Assembly: GCF_001590925.1 (NCBI RefSeq)
Contig: NZ_BCTU01000015.1
Span: forward strand, 62,001 to 126,000
DNA: 64,000 nt
Source of the DNA: Serratia plymuthica NBRC 102599
Lineage (GTDB): Bacteria > Pseudomonadota > Gammaproteobacteria > Enterobacterales > Enterobacteriaceae
Direction of reading: 5' to 3'
The notes beneath the pieces were generated by a model. That model was not told the origin of the DNA, did no database searches, and saw nothing but the letters and a program-made list of their open reading frames with translations. Position numbers and translations under genes: made by a program. How positions within the stretch are numbered: the first letter of the stretch is position 1; each line of letters begins with the position of its first letter. Shown here one piece after another: positions 16,981 to 26,051 of this stretch.

Positions 16981-18414
16981 TCAATAAGCGCCATCGCGTT
17001 TTAGAACAACAGCGATAGTTTTAAATAGAATGGCAATGTCATTCCAGAGCGCCCAGTTTTTTACATACCATGCATCAAAGTAAACACGTGTGTCATAATC
17101 AATATCATTACGACCACTAACTTGCCATAGACCCGTCATGCCAGGTTTTGCCATCAGATAATAATCTACATCTCCAGCATAACGTTCAAGTTCAGCTTCA
17201 ACCACCGGCCGGGGACCAACCAAACTCATTTCACCAATAAATACGTTCCATAGCTGTGGTAATTCGTCGAGACTGGTTTTACGGATGAAAGCGCCAATTT
17301 TAGTAATACGAGGATCATTTTTAAGCTTGAAGTCTTTGTCCCACTCTTTTCTTGCTTCAGGATCTCGCTCAAGTAGCTCTCTAAGAACTTCCTGGGAGTT
17401 CGTCACCATTGAACGAAACTTAAGACACTTGAATTTTTTCCCGTTATGACCAATTCGCTCATGACCATAGATAGACTTCCCACCATCTCTTGAAACTTTG
17501 TACGCGAGAAACAACAAAACAGGCATTAACGCAAGCATTATCAAGAATGAGCCGACAATATCAAACGCTCTCTTGAGTATACGAGATGAGCGTTTAGCAA
17601 GATTATTGCTAACACGCAATATCATTACTTCATGGCTAAAAATAAATGACATATCTGTGCCATAAAGCGGCACCCCACGCAGTGTTGGAATGACAGAGAC
17701 AGACCGGCAATTATGTTTTGCCAGATTTTTTAGCCACCAATCACGCAACGCGTGTTGTTCAAACTCAAGAGCAATAATGAACTGTGTGTTTTCAATATCA
17801 GCACATTGCCATAATTCCTTTTCATTATTAATGACAGGAATATTGAAACTATTTTCATCACAAGGAGCATCGGTGCATACAAATGCTGCAACTTCGAACC
17901 CGAGCACTTCTTCACTTTGAAGAGCGGCATAAGCCTCAAAAGCGTTCTTTCCGGATCCAATAATTATTGTATGTTTTTTCCAAAGATTCAGTTTATTAAG
18001 TAATTTCTTAGTTAATGTTCGACCAATAGGGACCAAAGCGATAATTAGCACCCAGGAGAACATCCAGACATAACGCGAAAAATTCCATTTTGAGAACGCG
18101 ACCAATGCCAAATCGAGAATGGCAAAAATAATAAGCGTTCTGATAATCTCCTTCAACTCGAACCAAAATGGCTTTCTATATGTATAGTGACGTAATCTCG
18201 TCCAAAACCAGAAAACACAAAGTAGAGAAAGAATAAACTGTGCTAATGCTCTTACTGCAAACTCATCTTTAGGCACAAAATCTTCTAACCCGCCAAAAAC
18301 TTTATAGATAATAAGGTAAGAGAGATAGATAGAGATGTTAAAGAAAAAAACATCGGAAAGAGCCAGAGAGAATTTAGTGACATAATTTGCCATAAACCCA
18401 TTTACTTTATTCAT
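16981..18414 (-). CDS. wbaP: Undecaprenyl-phosphate galactose phosphotransferase WbaP
   Basis: Starts each exopolysaccharide repeat by moving galactose 1-phosphate (in some relatives glucose 1-phosphate) from its UDP-sugar to undecaprenyl phosphate at the inner membrane. There are four or five N-terminal membrane helices, a central Rossmann-like region (TIIIGSGKNAFEAYAAL), then a membrane re-entrant segment and the catalytic C-terminal domain: KCLKFRSMV, FIRKTSLDELPQLWNV, MSLVGPRP, AKPGMTGLWQVSGRNDIDYD, ending KRDGAY exactly as in Salmonella WbaP. Two ATGs eight codons apart are possible starts; I take the first. A 220-base gap containing an inverted repeat separates it from the upstream glycosyltransferase, so it may have its own promoter. 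Full-length resemblance to WbaP rather than WcaJ favours galactose as first sugar. Confidence 0.92.
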   Translation of the reverse strand: MNKVNGFMANYVTKFSLALSDVFFFNISIYLSYLIIYKVFGGLEDFVPKDEFAVRALAQFILSLLCVFWFWTRLRHYTYRKPFWFELKEIIRTLIIFAILDLALVAFSKWNFSRYVWMFSWVLIIALVPIGRTLTKKLLNKLNLWKKHTIIIGSGKNAFEAYAALQSEEVLGFEVAAFVCTDAPCDENSFNIPVINNEKELWQCADIENTQFIIALEFEQHALRDWWLKNLAKHNCRSVSVIPTLRGVPLYGTDMSFIFSHEVMILRVSNNLAKRSSRILKRAFDIVGSFLIMLALMPVLLFLAYKVSRDGGKSIYGHERIGHNGKKFKCLKFRSMVTNSQEVLRELLERDPEARKEWDKDFKLKNDPRITKIGAFIRKTSLDELPQLWNVFIGEMSLVGPRPVVEAELERYAGDVDYYLMAKPGMTGLWQVSGRNDIDYDTRVYFDAWYVKNWALWNDIAILFKTIAVVLKRDGAY

Positions 18415-18490
18415 GATATTCGCCCAAGTCAGACACCAGTGACAAATGAAATACGGTAATATACATTTATTTTTCGATTGCGATTAAAAT

Positions 18491-18547
18491 CACTGAAATG
18501 CAAGCTTAATAGCAACAACCTACTAATTAGCAAGTTACATTTCAGTG
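18491..18547. other. Inverted repeat upstream of wbaP
   Basis: CACTGAAATG (18491-18500) and CATTTCAGTG (18538-18547) are perfect complements 37 bases apart, 77 bases or more before the wbaP start codon in an otherwise AT-rich 220-base gap. The internal CTAATTAG is also a palindrome. Possibly a leader structure. Confidence 0.5.
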
Positions 18548-18634
18548 CATTATTAAAAAATTACAAGCACAAAAAATGTACGTAACACCCATTTTTACAA
18601 TTATATTTTGGCGGAATTTTTATTTTACATCTCA

Positions 18635-19726
18635 TTAATTACTACCGCTTAACAAGGATGTATATATTCTTTGCGTCTTATCGATCATTTGCTTTGCTGT
18701 ATACTTTTCCAAAAAAACTTCTCTGGCATTTTTACCCAACTCTTGCCACTTTTCTTTCGAAGTATGCTCGAGGTAACTTGCCAAATCTTTTGAATTTTCA
18801 GGTTCAAAGAGTAATCCTGTATAACCGTGCTCAATCATTTCTGGAAACGAGCTGCAATTACTCGCCAATACAGGCAAGCCATAGCTCATAGCCTCTAAGG
18901 CTACCATGGCAAACCCCTCCCATCGACTTGGCATTACCAGCACGTCCGCATAAGTAAAATACGGTGCCAATTCATCACTACGAAGCCAACCGGTATAAAT
19001 TGTTTGAGGAATTTCCTTCGGGGGAGATTCGCCATGAACAGCGCCGCCAATTGCAGTCAAAACAATAGGCTTACCTTCAAACTTCGTCATTGCATCCAGC
19101 AAAATATCGAACCCTTTTTGATAGTCAAATCGACCAACAAAAAGTATGTTTATTACATTTGTCTGAAATGGATTTGGCAAACCAGGTAAAAATGATCTGT
19201 CAGGAACGCCATTATGAACCACCTGAAGTTTCTTTGCAGGCAAACCATGCGATACAGCGCTATCTTTCTCATGTTGACTAACGCAGATGATTGCATCTGT
19301 GATAGGGGTAAATAGTCGCTCTAACAATGCGTATAGTCTAATTTTATTATTGCTCCCCTGCATCATAAAAGAAAATGCATGCGGACAATAAACAACTTTA
19401 GGCCGATGGAATGGCCATAAAATGACTAATGCCAATCGCCCCAAGACACCAGAAAAAGTACTATGAAGGTGAACAAGATCAGGCTTGAATAAAATAACAG
19501 TCTTTATAAAAGTAACAAAGAAATTAAAAAATGAAATAATATTTCGCCCAGAACGCAAAAACGTAACGATACATTTATCATTGACAGTTGATAACTCAGC
19601 TGATTGGTCAGAGGGAATTATACATTTAACTTTGTTCACATCCTCAGCAATCTGCCCTTCTATAATCTGACGTATTACTGTTGCTACGCCACCTTTAATT
19701 GTTTCTGCAGCATGTAAAATTTTCAT
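18635..19726 (-). CDS. Glycosyltransferase, GT4 family
   Basis: Cytosolic GT-B fold transferase that should add a sugar to the lipid-linked exopolysaccharide repeat. It starts MKILHAAETIKGGVATVIRQ, with the Gly-rich acceptor loop typical of family 4. The C-terminal donor-binding half contains NILFVGRFDYQKGFDILLDAM (about residues 190-210) and the E-x7-E motif in MPSRWEGFAMVALEAMSYGLPV, ending with SSFPEMIEHGYTGLLFEPEN. Its ATG directly follows the stop of the upstream glycosyltransferase, so the two are translationally coupled. Donor and linkage cannot be read from the sequence; GDP-mannose and UDP-galactose/glucose are the donors supplied by neighbouring genes. Confidence 0.88.
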   Translation of the reverse strand: MKILHAAETIKGGVATVIRQIIEGQIAEDVNKVKCIIPSDQSAELSTVNDKCIVTFLRSGRNIISFFNFFVTFIKTVILFKPDLVHLHSTFSGVLGRLALVILWPFHRPKVVYCPHAFSFMMQGSNNKIRLYALLERLFTPITDAIICVSQHEKDSAVSHGLPAKKLQVVHNGVPDRSFLPGLPNPFQTNVINILFVGRFDYQKGFDILLDAMTKFEGKPIVLTAIGGAVHGESPPKEIPQTIYTGWLRSDELAPYFTYADVLVMPSRWEGFAMVALEAMSYGLPVLASNCSSFPEMIEHGYTGLLFEPENSKDLASYLEHTSKEKWQELGKNAREVFLEKYTAKQMIDKTQRIYTSLLSGSN

Positions 19727-20803
19727 TTAATCTACTACCTGATCATTTGAAAATGAATCGACTATATCACTGACTTTCTGAGCAGATGCATGCCAAGAAA
19801 AACGCTTCAAGTTTAAATTTCCCTTACGGGTCAATTCATTTCTTAACTCTGAATCAGAAATAATTTCCTTCATCGCATCTGAAATCATAGCAATATTATT
19901 TGGATCAAAATAGATGACACTATCCTGTAGCACTTCAGGCATAGAAGCCGCATTCGATGAAATAACAGGGCAACCACACGACTGCGCTTCAAGAGGTGGG
20001 ATACCAAATCCTTCATAAAATGATGGGAAAACGAATGCTAATGCATTTTGATAGAGGTTTATAAGTTCCTGATCATCAACTCGCCCCATAAACTCTACTT
20101 TATCGGAGTGCGAAAGCAGCGCTGAAAAATCTTGTTGAGAAAAACTGACCGCAGTCTTTCCAATGATTTTTAATGAAACATCAAATTCTTTGGAGACCGT
20201 TTCGAACGCAGATAACATACCATGGAAGTTTTTATGATAATTCGGTGACGAAACTGCTAGCAAGTAAGCATTTTGGCGATCCGTAGATTTGTGTTCTGCT
20301 TTAGCAAAAGCATCATTTACAGCGTTATATATAATAGATATCTTTTCCTTAGGGTACCCAAATACATTATGGATCTCCTCTTTTGAAAATTCACTTACAG
20401 TGAGTAAATGCCGGCTACTTTTTAGCATCCGTGGTATCAGTATCCCGTAAACAAACCTAAACTTCCTGGAGAAACTACTAGGGTAACGTTTGTATGTCAC
20501 ATCATGGTGAGTAACGATTTGATTTTGATAAAATGCAGGCGCCGTACTACATAAATTTAATAATAAAGGTGAGCCTTTTTTCTTTAAGGCGTACGGTAAT
20601 TCAACCTGCTCCCAGTAATGTCCGCTTTTACGGCCAACAACCTCAACATTAAACTCTTTTAAAATAGCCTTATTTAGTATTCCTTCAGGAGCCAAGATAA
20701 CCACATCATTTCTTATTTTATTTAACTGCCGTGATATTTCTTCAGCAAATCGTTGTACACCTGTCATTTCCTGAGTTAAAAATCGGCCATTTATGTACAG
20801 CAT
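19727..20803 (-). CDS. Glycosyltransferase, GT4 family (mannosyltransferase-like)
   Basis: GT-B fold transferase of the exopolysaccharide operon. The N-terminus LYINGRFLTQEMTGVQRFAEE and the IVTHHDVTYKRYPSSFSRKF segment resemble mannosyltransferases such as WbaZ/MtfB. The donor domain has FMGRVDDQELINLYQNALAFV and the E-x7-E motif in FPSFYEGFGIPPLEAQSCGCPV near residue 265. Since manC and manB lie in the same region, transfer of mannose from GDP-mannose is a reasonable inference, not a proof. About 36 bases separate it from the upstream wzy-like gene. Confidence 0.87.
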   Translation of the reverse strand: MLYINGRFLTQEMTGVQRFAEEISRQLNKIRNDVVILAPEGILNKAILKEFNVEVVGRKSGHYWEQVELPYALKKKGSPLLLNLCSTAPAFYQNQIVTHHDVTYKRYPSSFSRKFRFVYGILIPRMLKSSRHLLTVSEFSKEEIHNVFGYPKEKISIIYNAVNDAFAKAEHKSTDRQNAYLLAVSSPNYHKNFHGMLSAFETVSKEFDVSLKIIGKTAVSFSQQDFSALLSHSDKVEFMGRVDDQELINLYQNALAFVFPSFYEGFGIPPLEAQSCGCPVISSNAASMPEVLQDSVIYFDPNNIAMISDAMKEIISDSELRNELTRKGNLNLKRFSWHASAQKVSDIVDSFSNDQVVD

Positions 20804-20839
20804 AGTTCCCCACTTATAAAGTCAACAAAAATCAAAAAA

Positions 20840-22246
20840 CTAAGCGTTAGCTAAAGAATCCCTTTTAAGCTTCTCTCGCATTAAATAGAAAAGCAGCAGC
20901 AGTTTAATAAACGTGACTATTATCATTGGTGTTGGTTGCAGAACCACACTGGTGCTGCTCATAATCCACATAATATTAAAACATATAGCATTATAGAGGA
21001 TATTGACGGGTAACGAGATATTAATCCGCGCCATATACAACCCTGCAAAAACGGCGAATATCAACGTTATACCAAACCCAACTAACCCACTGTTTTTTAT
21101 TTGTGTCAAGAAAGGTGTTTGCACGCTTTTACGATAATTTGCAGTACCATTTTCAACATCAATTTCTTTTATTTCCCCTTGATCATCAGTATCAGAAGGA
21201 GAGTAATATTTCCCACCATAACCAATCCCCAAGACTATTGCCGGGAATTTGCTGCCGGTGTATTCCCAGTAATCACCAAACTGACTTGAACGGGTGTTCA
21301 TAGCTTTGCTGTTCGAGAGCATCATAACTGCAGATACTGCTGCCACTAAACCAAGCGTTAGCAATGACATTTTCACCACTGCAATTTTTCCGCGAAACGC
21401 ATTGATGAAAAACTCATATATTACATATATAAAAGCCAACAAAAATATAAATTTATACATATTTGAAAACATGACCAACCCAATCAGGCCGGAGCAAAAA
21501 TATATCATTTTATGTTTTAAAGGCTTTGTAAACAATAAAGATGTAAGTAACAAGGTATAAATAATGAAATAGGTTGTTGCTTTATCTTGATCAATAATTG
21601 TTATTTTCATGCCATATCGCTCCCATACATAATCATGGAAGATAAGGCTGGATATAAATCCGGAGAAAAGATTAAGAACGTCGATTACGCAAAATATCGT
21701 AAACAACTTATAAAAATCGAAATCCTTTAGATTTTCACATGCTTTCTGAAAAAGGAACATCGACACAAAAAAATAAATAACACCTCGACAATAAATAACT
21801 TGATCGTTTACCTCTCCTTGCCCTCCACTCTGAATATAGGAGATAAATCCCATTGTAGAGATAAAACCTAATAGCACGCCTTGGAGTGTTATATATTTAG
21901 TTATTACCGACGTGCTCTTCATGACTTGGTAATTAAACAAACTTTTGGTCATGACTTTTTTAAGGCAGACGAAAGCAAAAATAAAAATAAAAATGACATC
22001 TATGGGAGCAAATGGCCCCGCCACTTTAAAGTGGTAGATTGCGGTTCTTGGAATGGCAATATTGAAATCATGGATTGGTTTTACCATGATATTATAAGAT
22101 GAATACGAGCAAATTATATAAATAGAAAAAATCAATATAGTATATATATTGAATTTATTTTTCTTTGCCACTCTCAAAATATAAATAAAAGCGGCAATTA
22201 AAAAAGCAAAGAAGACTATTGAATCTTCTAATATTAGAACACCCAT
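20840..22246 (-). CDS. wzy: Probable exopolysaccharide polymerase Wzy
   Basis: A 468-residue integral membrane protein with 10-12 hydrophobic segments (e.g. IYTILIFSIYIICSYSSYNI, IDVIFIFIFAFVCLKKVM, MIYFCSGLIGLVMFSNMYKFI). Between late helices lies a larger hydrophilic loop (NTRSSQFGDYWEYTGSKFPA through GKYYSPSDTDDQGE), as is usual for O-antigen-ligase/Wzy polymerases. Sequence conservation in Wzy is very low, so the call rests on topology and on being the only unassigned polytopic protein beside wzx and wza-wzb-wzc. It would polymerise undecaprenyl-linked repeats at the periplasmic face. Confidence 0.7.
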   Translation of the reverse strand: MGVLILEDSIVFFAFLIAAFIYILRVAKKNKFNIYTILIFSIYIICSYSSYNIMVKPIHDFNIAIPRTAIYHFKVAGPFAPIDVIFIFIFAFVCLKKVMTKSLFNYQVMKSTSVITKYITLQGVLLGFISTMGFISYIQSGGQGEVNDQVIYCRGVIYFFVSMFLFQKACENLKDFDFYKLFTIFCVIDVLNLFSGFISSLIFHDYVWERYGMKITIIDQDKATTYFIIYTLLLTSLLFTKPLKHKMIYFCSGLIGLVMFSNMYKFIFLLAFIYVIYEFFINAFRGKIAVVKMSLLTLGLVAAVSAVMMLSNSKAMNTRSSQFGDYWEYTGSKFPAIVLGIGYGGKYYSPSDTDDQGEIKEIDVENGTANYRKSVQTPFLTQIKNSGLVGFGITLIFAVFAGLYMARINISLPVNILYNAICFNIMWIMSSTSVVLQPTPMIIVTFIKLLLLFYLMREKLKRDSLANA

Positions 22247-22314
22247 TTAATACCCCAACTCATATGGATAAGATTGGTTACAGATTTCATAGGGAGTTTT
22301 CCATTACTCACAAA

Positions 22315-23463
22315 TTAATTATCAGTCACAGTAGAACTGAGATACGCGGAAAGATATTCCGTTGTTATTCTACGTTGACTAAACATAGCGATATGCTCAT
22401 CGGTAATTTCATTCGGAATATCAGTCATCACATCTTCCGTTGTTTCTTCTATAAAATAGACATTAGGAAGAAGCTTTCCCAATTCAGTAATCCCACCAAC
22501 AGCATTGGTCATGACAATTTTCTTTGCGAGAACACACTCCACAATCACCCGTCCAAACGGTTCTCGCCACTTCACCGGTAAAAATGCCACATCAATCTGA
22601 GAAAGAAAACTTTCGACGCTCACAAATCCTAACAATTTTACACTACTCTTTTCAGCTAACTCTTTTAACTCAACACCCTCATGGTCATTTGCAAAGCGTC
22701 CGGCCGCATAATAAAGCGCATCAGGATTTTTTCTCGCGAAAGCGCAATAGTCATCAAACCCTTTATCTTTTGTTAATCGCCCAATAAAGCCAAAATGAGT
22801 AGCATTGAATTTATTAGCTTCATATATAGGTTTATTTACAGCGTTATAAATATAACGCGACTGACTTTTTGAAAAGAAAGCATTGTCAACGTGAAACGTT
22901 TTAATAAAATCACTGATCCCAACATAGACATCAACATGTTTACTTGCATGACGTTTCAGGAATGACCAAATTCTAACCGATAGCGCATTTGTATTTATAT
23001 TTTCATTTTTGGCATATAGTGTAGAACTTGGATGCAGCAAATAATAATCTCGGGAAGTGTGAATAAGCTTAATACTTCTTTTGCTTACCTCCTTCCATAT
23101 TGCGACAGAAAACCCACAAACATTATTAGTGTGTACCACATCCGGCTTAAAATCATCGAGCTCTTTAGCAAATAATTTGGCCATCACTGGGTTATAGTTA
23201 TCAATTATATGCCAAAGTAATTTTTTCAGCGAACTTTGTCTGTTTGCATTAGAATCAAAAGGCCAATACAGATTTTTTAGTGGCAAATAGCAAACATCCA
23301 CCCCATTGATAGTTGCACTTTTTCTGTTTTTTTCATCATGCAGGGTCACCACCCGAACTGAATGACCTATTTTTACCAACTCTTCCGCCAAAAGCTGAAC
23401 TGAAACTTCTGCACCGCCAACTTTAAATGGTGAGTATATCGTATTGACTATCAATATTTTCAT
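22315..23463 (-). CDS. Glycosyltransferase, GT4 family
   Basis: GT-B transferase with the N-terminal acceptor loop NTIYSPFKVGGAEVSVQLLAEEL and an HTNNVCGFSVAIWKEV segment. The donor domain has THFGFIGRLTKDKGFDDYCAF and AFLPVKWREPFGRVIVECVLAKK with the E-x7-E-like pair. About 382 residues is normal. I begin at the ATG at 23461-23463 (MKILIVNTIY), ten bases after the wzx stop codon; an in-frame TTG upstream would overlap wzx. One of four glycosyltransferases in the operon, which together with WbaP suggests a repeat of about five sugars. Confidence 0.87.
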   Translation of the reverse strand: MKILIVNTIYSPFKVGGAEVSVQLLAEELVKIGHSVRVVTLHDEKNRKSATINGVDVCYLPLKNLYWPFDSNANRQSSLKKLLWHIIDNYNPVMAKLFAKELDDFKPDVVHTNNVCGFSVAIWKEVSKRSIKLIHTSRDYYLLHPSSTLYAKNENINTNALSVRIWSFLKRHASKHVDVYVGISDFIKTFHVDNAFFSKSQSRYIYNAVNKPIYEANKFNATHFGFIGRLTKDKGFDDYCAFARKNPDALYYAAGRFANDHEGVELKELAEKSSVKLLGFVSVESFLSQIDVAFLPVKWREPFGRVIVECVLAKKIVMTNAVGGITELGKLLPNVYFIEETTEDVMTDIPNEITDEHIAMFSQRRITTEYLSAYLSSTVTDN

Positions 23464-23473
23464 ATTTTTTACT

Positions 23474-24829
23474 TTAACCAAGCAGTGAAATCATGCCATT
23501 GTAAATGACCCGTCCCAACTCAAAATAATCTATTGCAACAATAACTACCAAACAAAACACAGCGGTGTATATCCAAGAACAGAAATACTCCTTGAAGCTA
23601 ATACCAACCACAGGTTTTATAAAGAGCGGGTAAACAGCAATACTCATGATAACTTGAGCAACAGACAGTGACATCGCAACAAGTGCAATATTCCCCCCCA
23701 CAAGGAAGAGAGTAACAACAATAACTACAATTATACTTGCCCAAATATTCCACACGAACTCTTTCTTCGTACTCCCATTCGCCTGAGATATCGCGCCAGT
23801 GAGACCGCCCATAGGTCTCAACACACCAAGAAGCAGCATATAGGGGATTAGGGTTGCTACTTCCTCATGTCCCGGCCCATACAGTAGTCGAACACCGAGG
23901 TAAGCGCCTAAACCTATAGATAAATAAACAGCAGCACTTACATTTACGATCAAAGAGACAGAGCGAAGAAACAGCGCTCTTAACTCTCCGGTAGAATGTT
24001 GTTTCTCAGCAAATCGTGGTAGCGTTAATCGGTTTATCACCGGAGTCAGTAGCTTCAGAGGTTGTAGAATTAACTCTTTTGCCAAAGAATAAATTCCTAA
24101 AAATTCTGGCCCTAAATATTTCCCGATGATAAAAGCATCAGCTTGAGTTCGTAATTGATTAATTGTTTGTGAACCCAGTTGGTAACTACCATAACCTACA
24201 GCAGCCTTAAATGTTTTCTTGCAGAACTGTAATGTCGGATGCCAACTCTTTTCACTAAATAACAACATAAAAATCAAGCGGAACGATGCGTTCAGAAACT
24301 GGCCAATAATTACTGCTGCGATGGAGAAGTGCATGACTATTATAAGGAAAATCGTAGCAAGGAATGAAAGGACTTTAGCCAACATTTCCACTTGAGCTAA
24401 TAAAACTAATTTTTTAGTTTTTACAAAATGTGCTTGATATTGCGACATCGCTCCTAATATAAAAAAATTAACACTCACCAGACACAGCAAGTATCCTAAC
24501 TCATGAATCTTGTAGAACAATGATAATGGATAGGCCAGGATAATAATTAACCCACCCGTAGCAAGGCCAAAAAATACATTGACCCAAAATATTGTGCTTT
24601 GTTCCCTTTTATCTAGTACTTGTCGATGGATAAGGTAGCTGCTCATTCCCATATCCTGCAGCACCATTGCCACCATCAGTACGGCATTGACAATAGCCAA
24701 TACCCCAAGTTGTTTAGCGTCAAAAGCACGAGCTACGATACCCAATTGAGCCAGTTGTAAAACAGCAGCCAATACGGTGCCAGCCAACAGCCAAACCGCC
24801 TGTTTTTTAATTACATTGCTGTTACCCAT
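23474..24829 (-). CDS. wzx: Repeat-unit flippase Wzx
   Basis: A 451-residue polytopic protein of the polysaccharide transporter (PST/MOP) family with about 12 membrane helices. The N-terminus (KKQAVWLLAGTVLAAVLQLAQ, then GIVARAFDAKQLGVLAIVNAV) and the internal GYGSYQLGSQTINQLRTQADAF segment resemble WzxC and AmsL. It moves the undecaprenyl-linked repeat across the inner membrane. Its ATG overlaps the end of the wcaL-like gene by eight bases, a sign of coupled translation. Confidence 0.9.
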   Translation of the reverse strand: MGNSNVIKKQAVWLLAGTVLAAVLQLAQLGIVARAFDAKQLGVLAIVNAVLMVAMVLQDMGMSSYLIHRQVLDKREQSTIFWVNVFFGLATGGLIIILAYPLSLFYKIHELGYLLCLVSVNFFILGAMSQYQAHFVKTKKLVLLAQVEMLAKVLSFLATIFLIIVMHFSIAAVIIGQFLNASFRLIFMLLFSEKSWHPTLQFCKKTFKAAVGYGSYQLGSQTINQLRTQADAFIIGKYLGPEFLGIYSLAKELILQPLKLLTPVINRLTLPRFAEKQHSTGELRALFLRSVSLIVNVSAAVYLSIGLGAYLGVRLLYGPGHEEVATLIPYMLLLGVLRPMGGLTGAISQANGSTKKEFVWNIWASIIVVIVVTLFLVGGNIALVAMSLSVAQVIMSIAVYPLFIKPVVGISFKEYFCSWIYTAVFCLVVIVAIDYFELGRVIYNGMISLLG

Positions 24830-26051
24830 GCTTAATTAACTCAACTAATTTATCATTCAACACATCTTGATTAAACTTAACCTCAATTACCTCTCTTGCC
24901 TGCCTCGTTACTTGTTCAATTGAGTAATTCTCTTGTGAAATATCTTGCAAAATATCCGCTAACTGAGTGTAATTCCTTTCTTCTGCTAACCACCCAGATA
25001 TTTTGTCTTCAATTAACTCTGGAATCCCACTATGCTTTGTCGATACAACAGGCAATCCATTTGACATTGCCTCCATCAAGGCCACAGGGATACCTTCCAT
25101 ATCTCCATTAGCAGCAGTAACTGAAGGTAGTAAAAAAACATCTGACCGCTCGAGTATTTCCTTTACTTTCTCTTGCGGTTGAAATCCTTCCAACGTGACA
25201 TAATCATTCAACTCTAACTGCTCAACCAGTAAAGTTAGTTTATCCTCTAATGGCCCGGTGCCAACTATCGAATAATGGTAATTAATACCGCGCAACTTAA
25301 GCTCAGCGCATGCCTGTAAAGCATATTCCAAACCTTTTTTCTCGATCAATCGGCATACACTAGTTATTTTAAGAGGGGATCCAACTTTATCTCGCAACTT
25401 AAAGGTAAATTGACTAACATTAATCCCCATGCGACTGACGTGAATCTTTTTGTTATCACATCCCATCTCGGCTAATTTCTTACCCCATAGATCACTAATA
25501 GGTAATATAAAATCGCCCTTTGCAAACAGCTCTATATAGTCGTTTTTGTAATCAGATATCGTTTTAGTATGAGAAACGTCTGACCCATGAAAGATAGTAG
25601 CCAGTTTACCTTTCAACAAACCAAGATCTCTCAATTTACTTGCAAGCACACCAACAGTTCCGAAATGAGCAATAAACACGTCGGATTCTATTTTATCGGT
25701 ATTTTTTGAGAGAATATAAGGTAATATCAAATTTAAAGAATGACGGCCAAATTTGAAATAATTCAAGCCTTTTATAACCGACATACTCTTTGGGCCAGAT
25801 AAAATACTCAAGAAACGATTTTTTATTTTTTTAGAACCGCTATTACCCTCAGGCTCCAATAAATACCTAGTCCTTTGAAGCAAATTATACTCTTCAACGA
25901 CAGCATGTTTCTTACTGAAATCACCTGGCCAAACTGAAACTATTTTTACCTCTATTCCTCTATCTATAAAGCCTACAATTTGATGAATAACAAACGTCTC
26001 TGAATAATTAGGAAAACGGTCCAAGAAAAATGTTACGGTCACTTTACCCAC
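24822..26051 (-). CDS. wcaL: WcaL/AmsK-type exopolysaccharide glycosyltransferase
   Basis: GT4 transferase closely resembling colanic acid WcaL and amylovoran AmsK. Shared stretches include FPNYSETFVIHQIVGFIDRG near the start, DVFIAHFGTVGVLASKLRDLG, LATIFHGSDVS, LPISDLWGKKLAEMGCDN and SVTAANGDMEGIPVALMEAMS, which holds the E-x7-E motif. The start is GTG at 26049-26051, overlapping the end of wcaK by eight bases. In E. coli wcaK and wcaL are also adjacent, and the pair with wzx is kept between colanic acid, amylovoran and this locus. This suggests the same terminal, pyruvylated side-chain chemistry. Confidence 0.9.
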   Translation of the reverse strand: MGKVTVTFFLDRFPNYSETFVIHQIVGFIDRGIEVKIVSVWPGDFSKKHAVVEEYNLLQRTRYLLEPEGNSGSKKIKNRFLSILSGPKSMSVIKGLNYFKFGRHSLNLILPYILSKNTDKIESDVFIAHFGTVGVLASKLRDLGLLKGKLATIFHGSDVSHTKTISDYKNDYIELFAKGDFILPISDLWGKKLAEMGCDNKKIHVSRMGINVSQFTFKLRDKVGSPLKITSVCRLIEKKGLEYALQACAELKLRGINYHYSIVGTGPLEDKLTLLVEQLELNDYVTLEGFQPQEKVKEILERSDVFLLPSVTAANGDMEGIPVALMEAMSNGLPVVSTKHSGIPELIEDKISGWLAEERNYTQLADILQDISQENYSIEQVTRQAREVIEVKFNQDVLNDKLVELIKHG

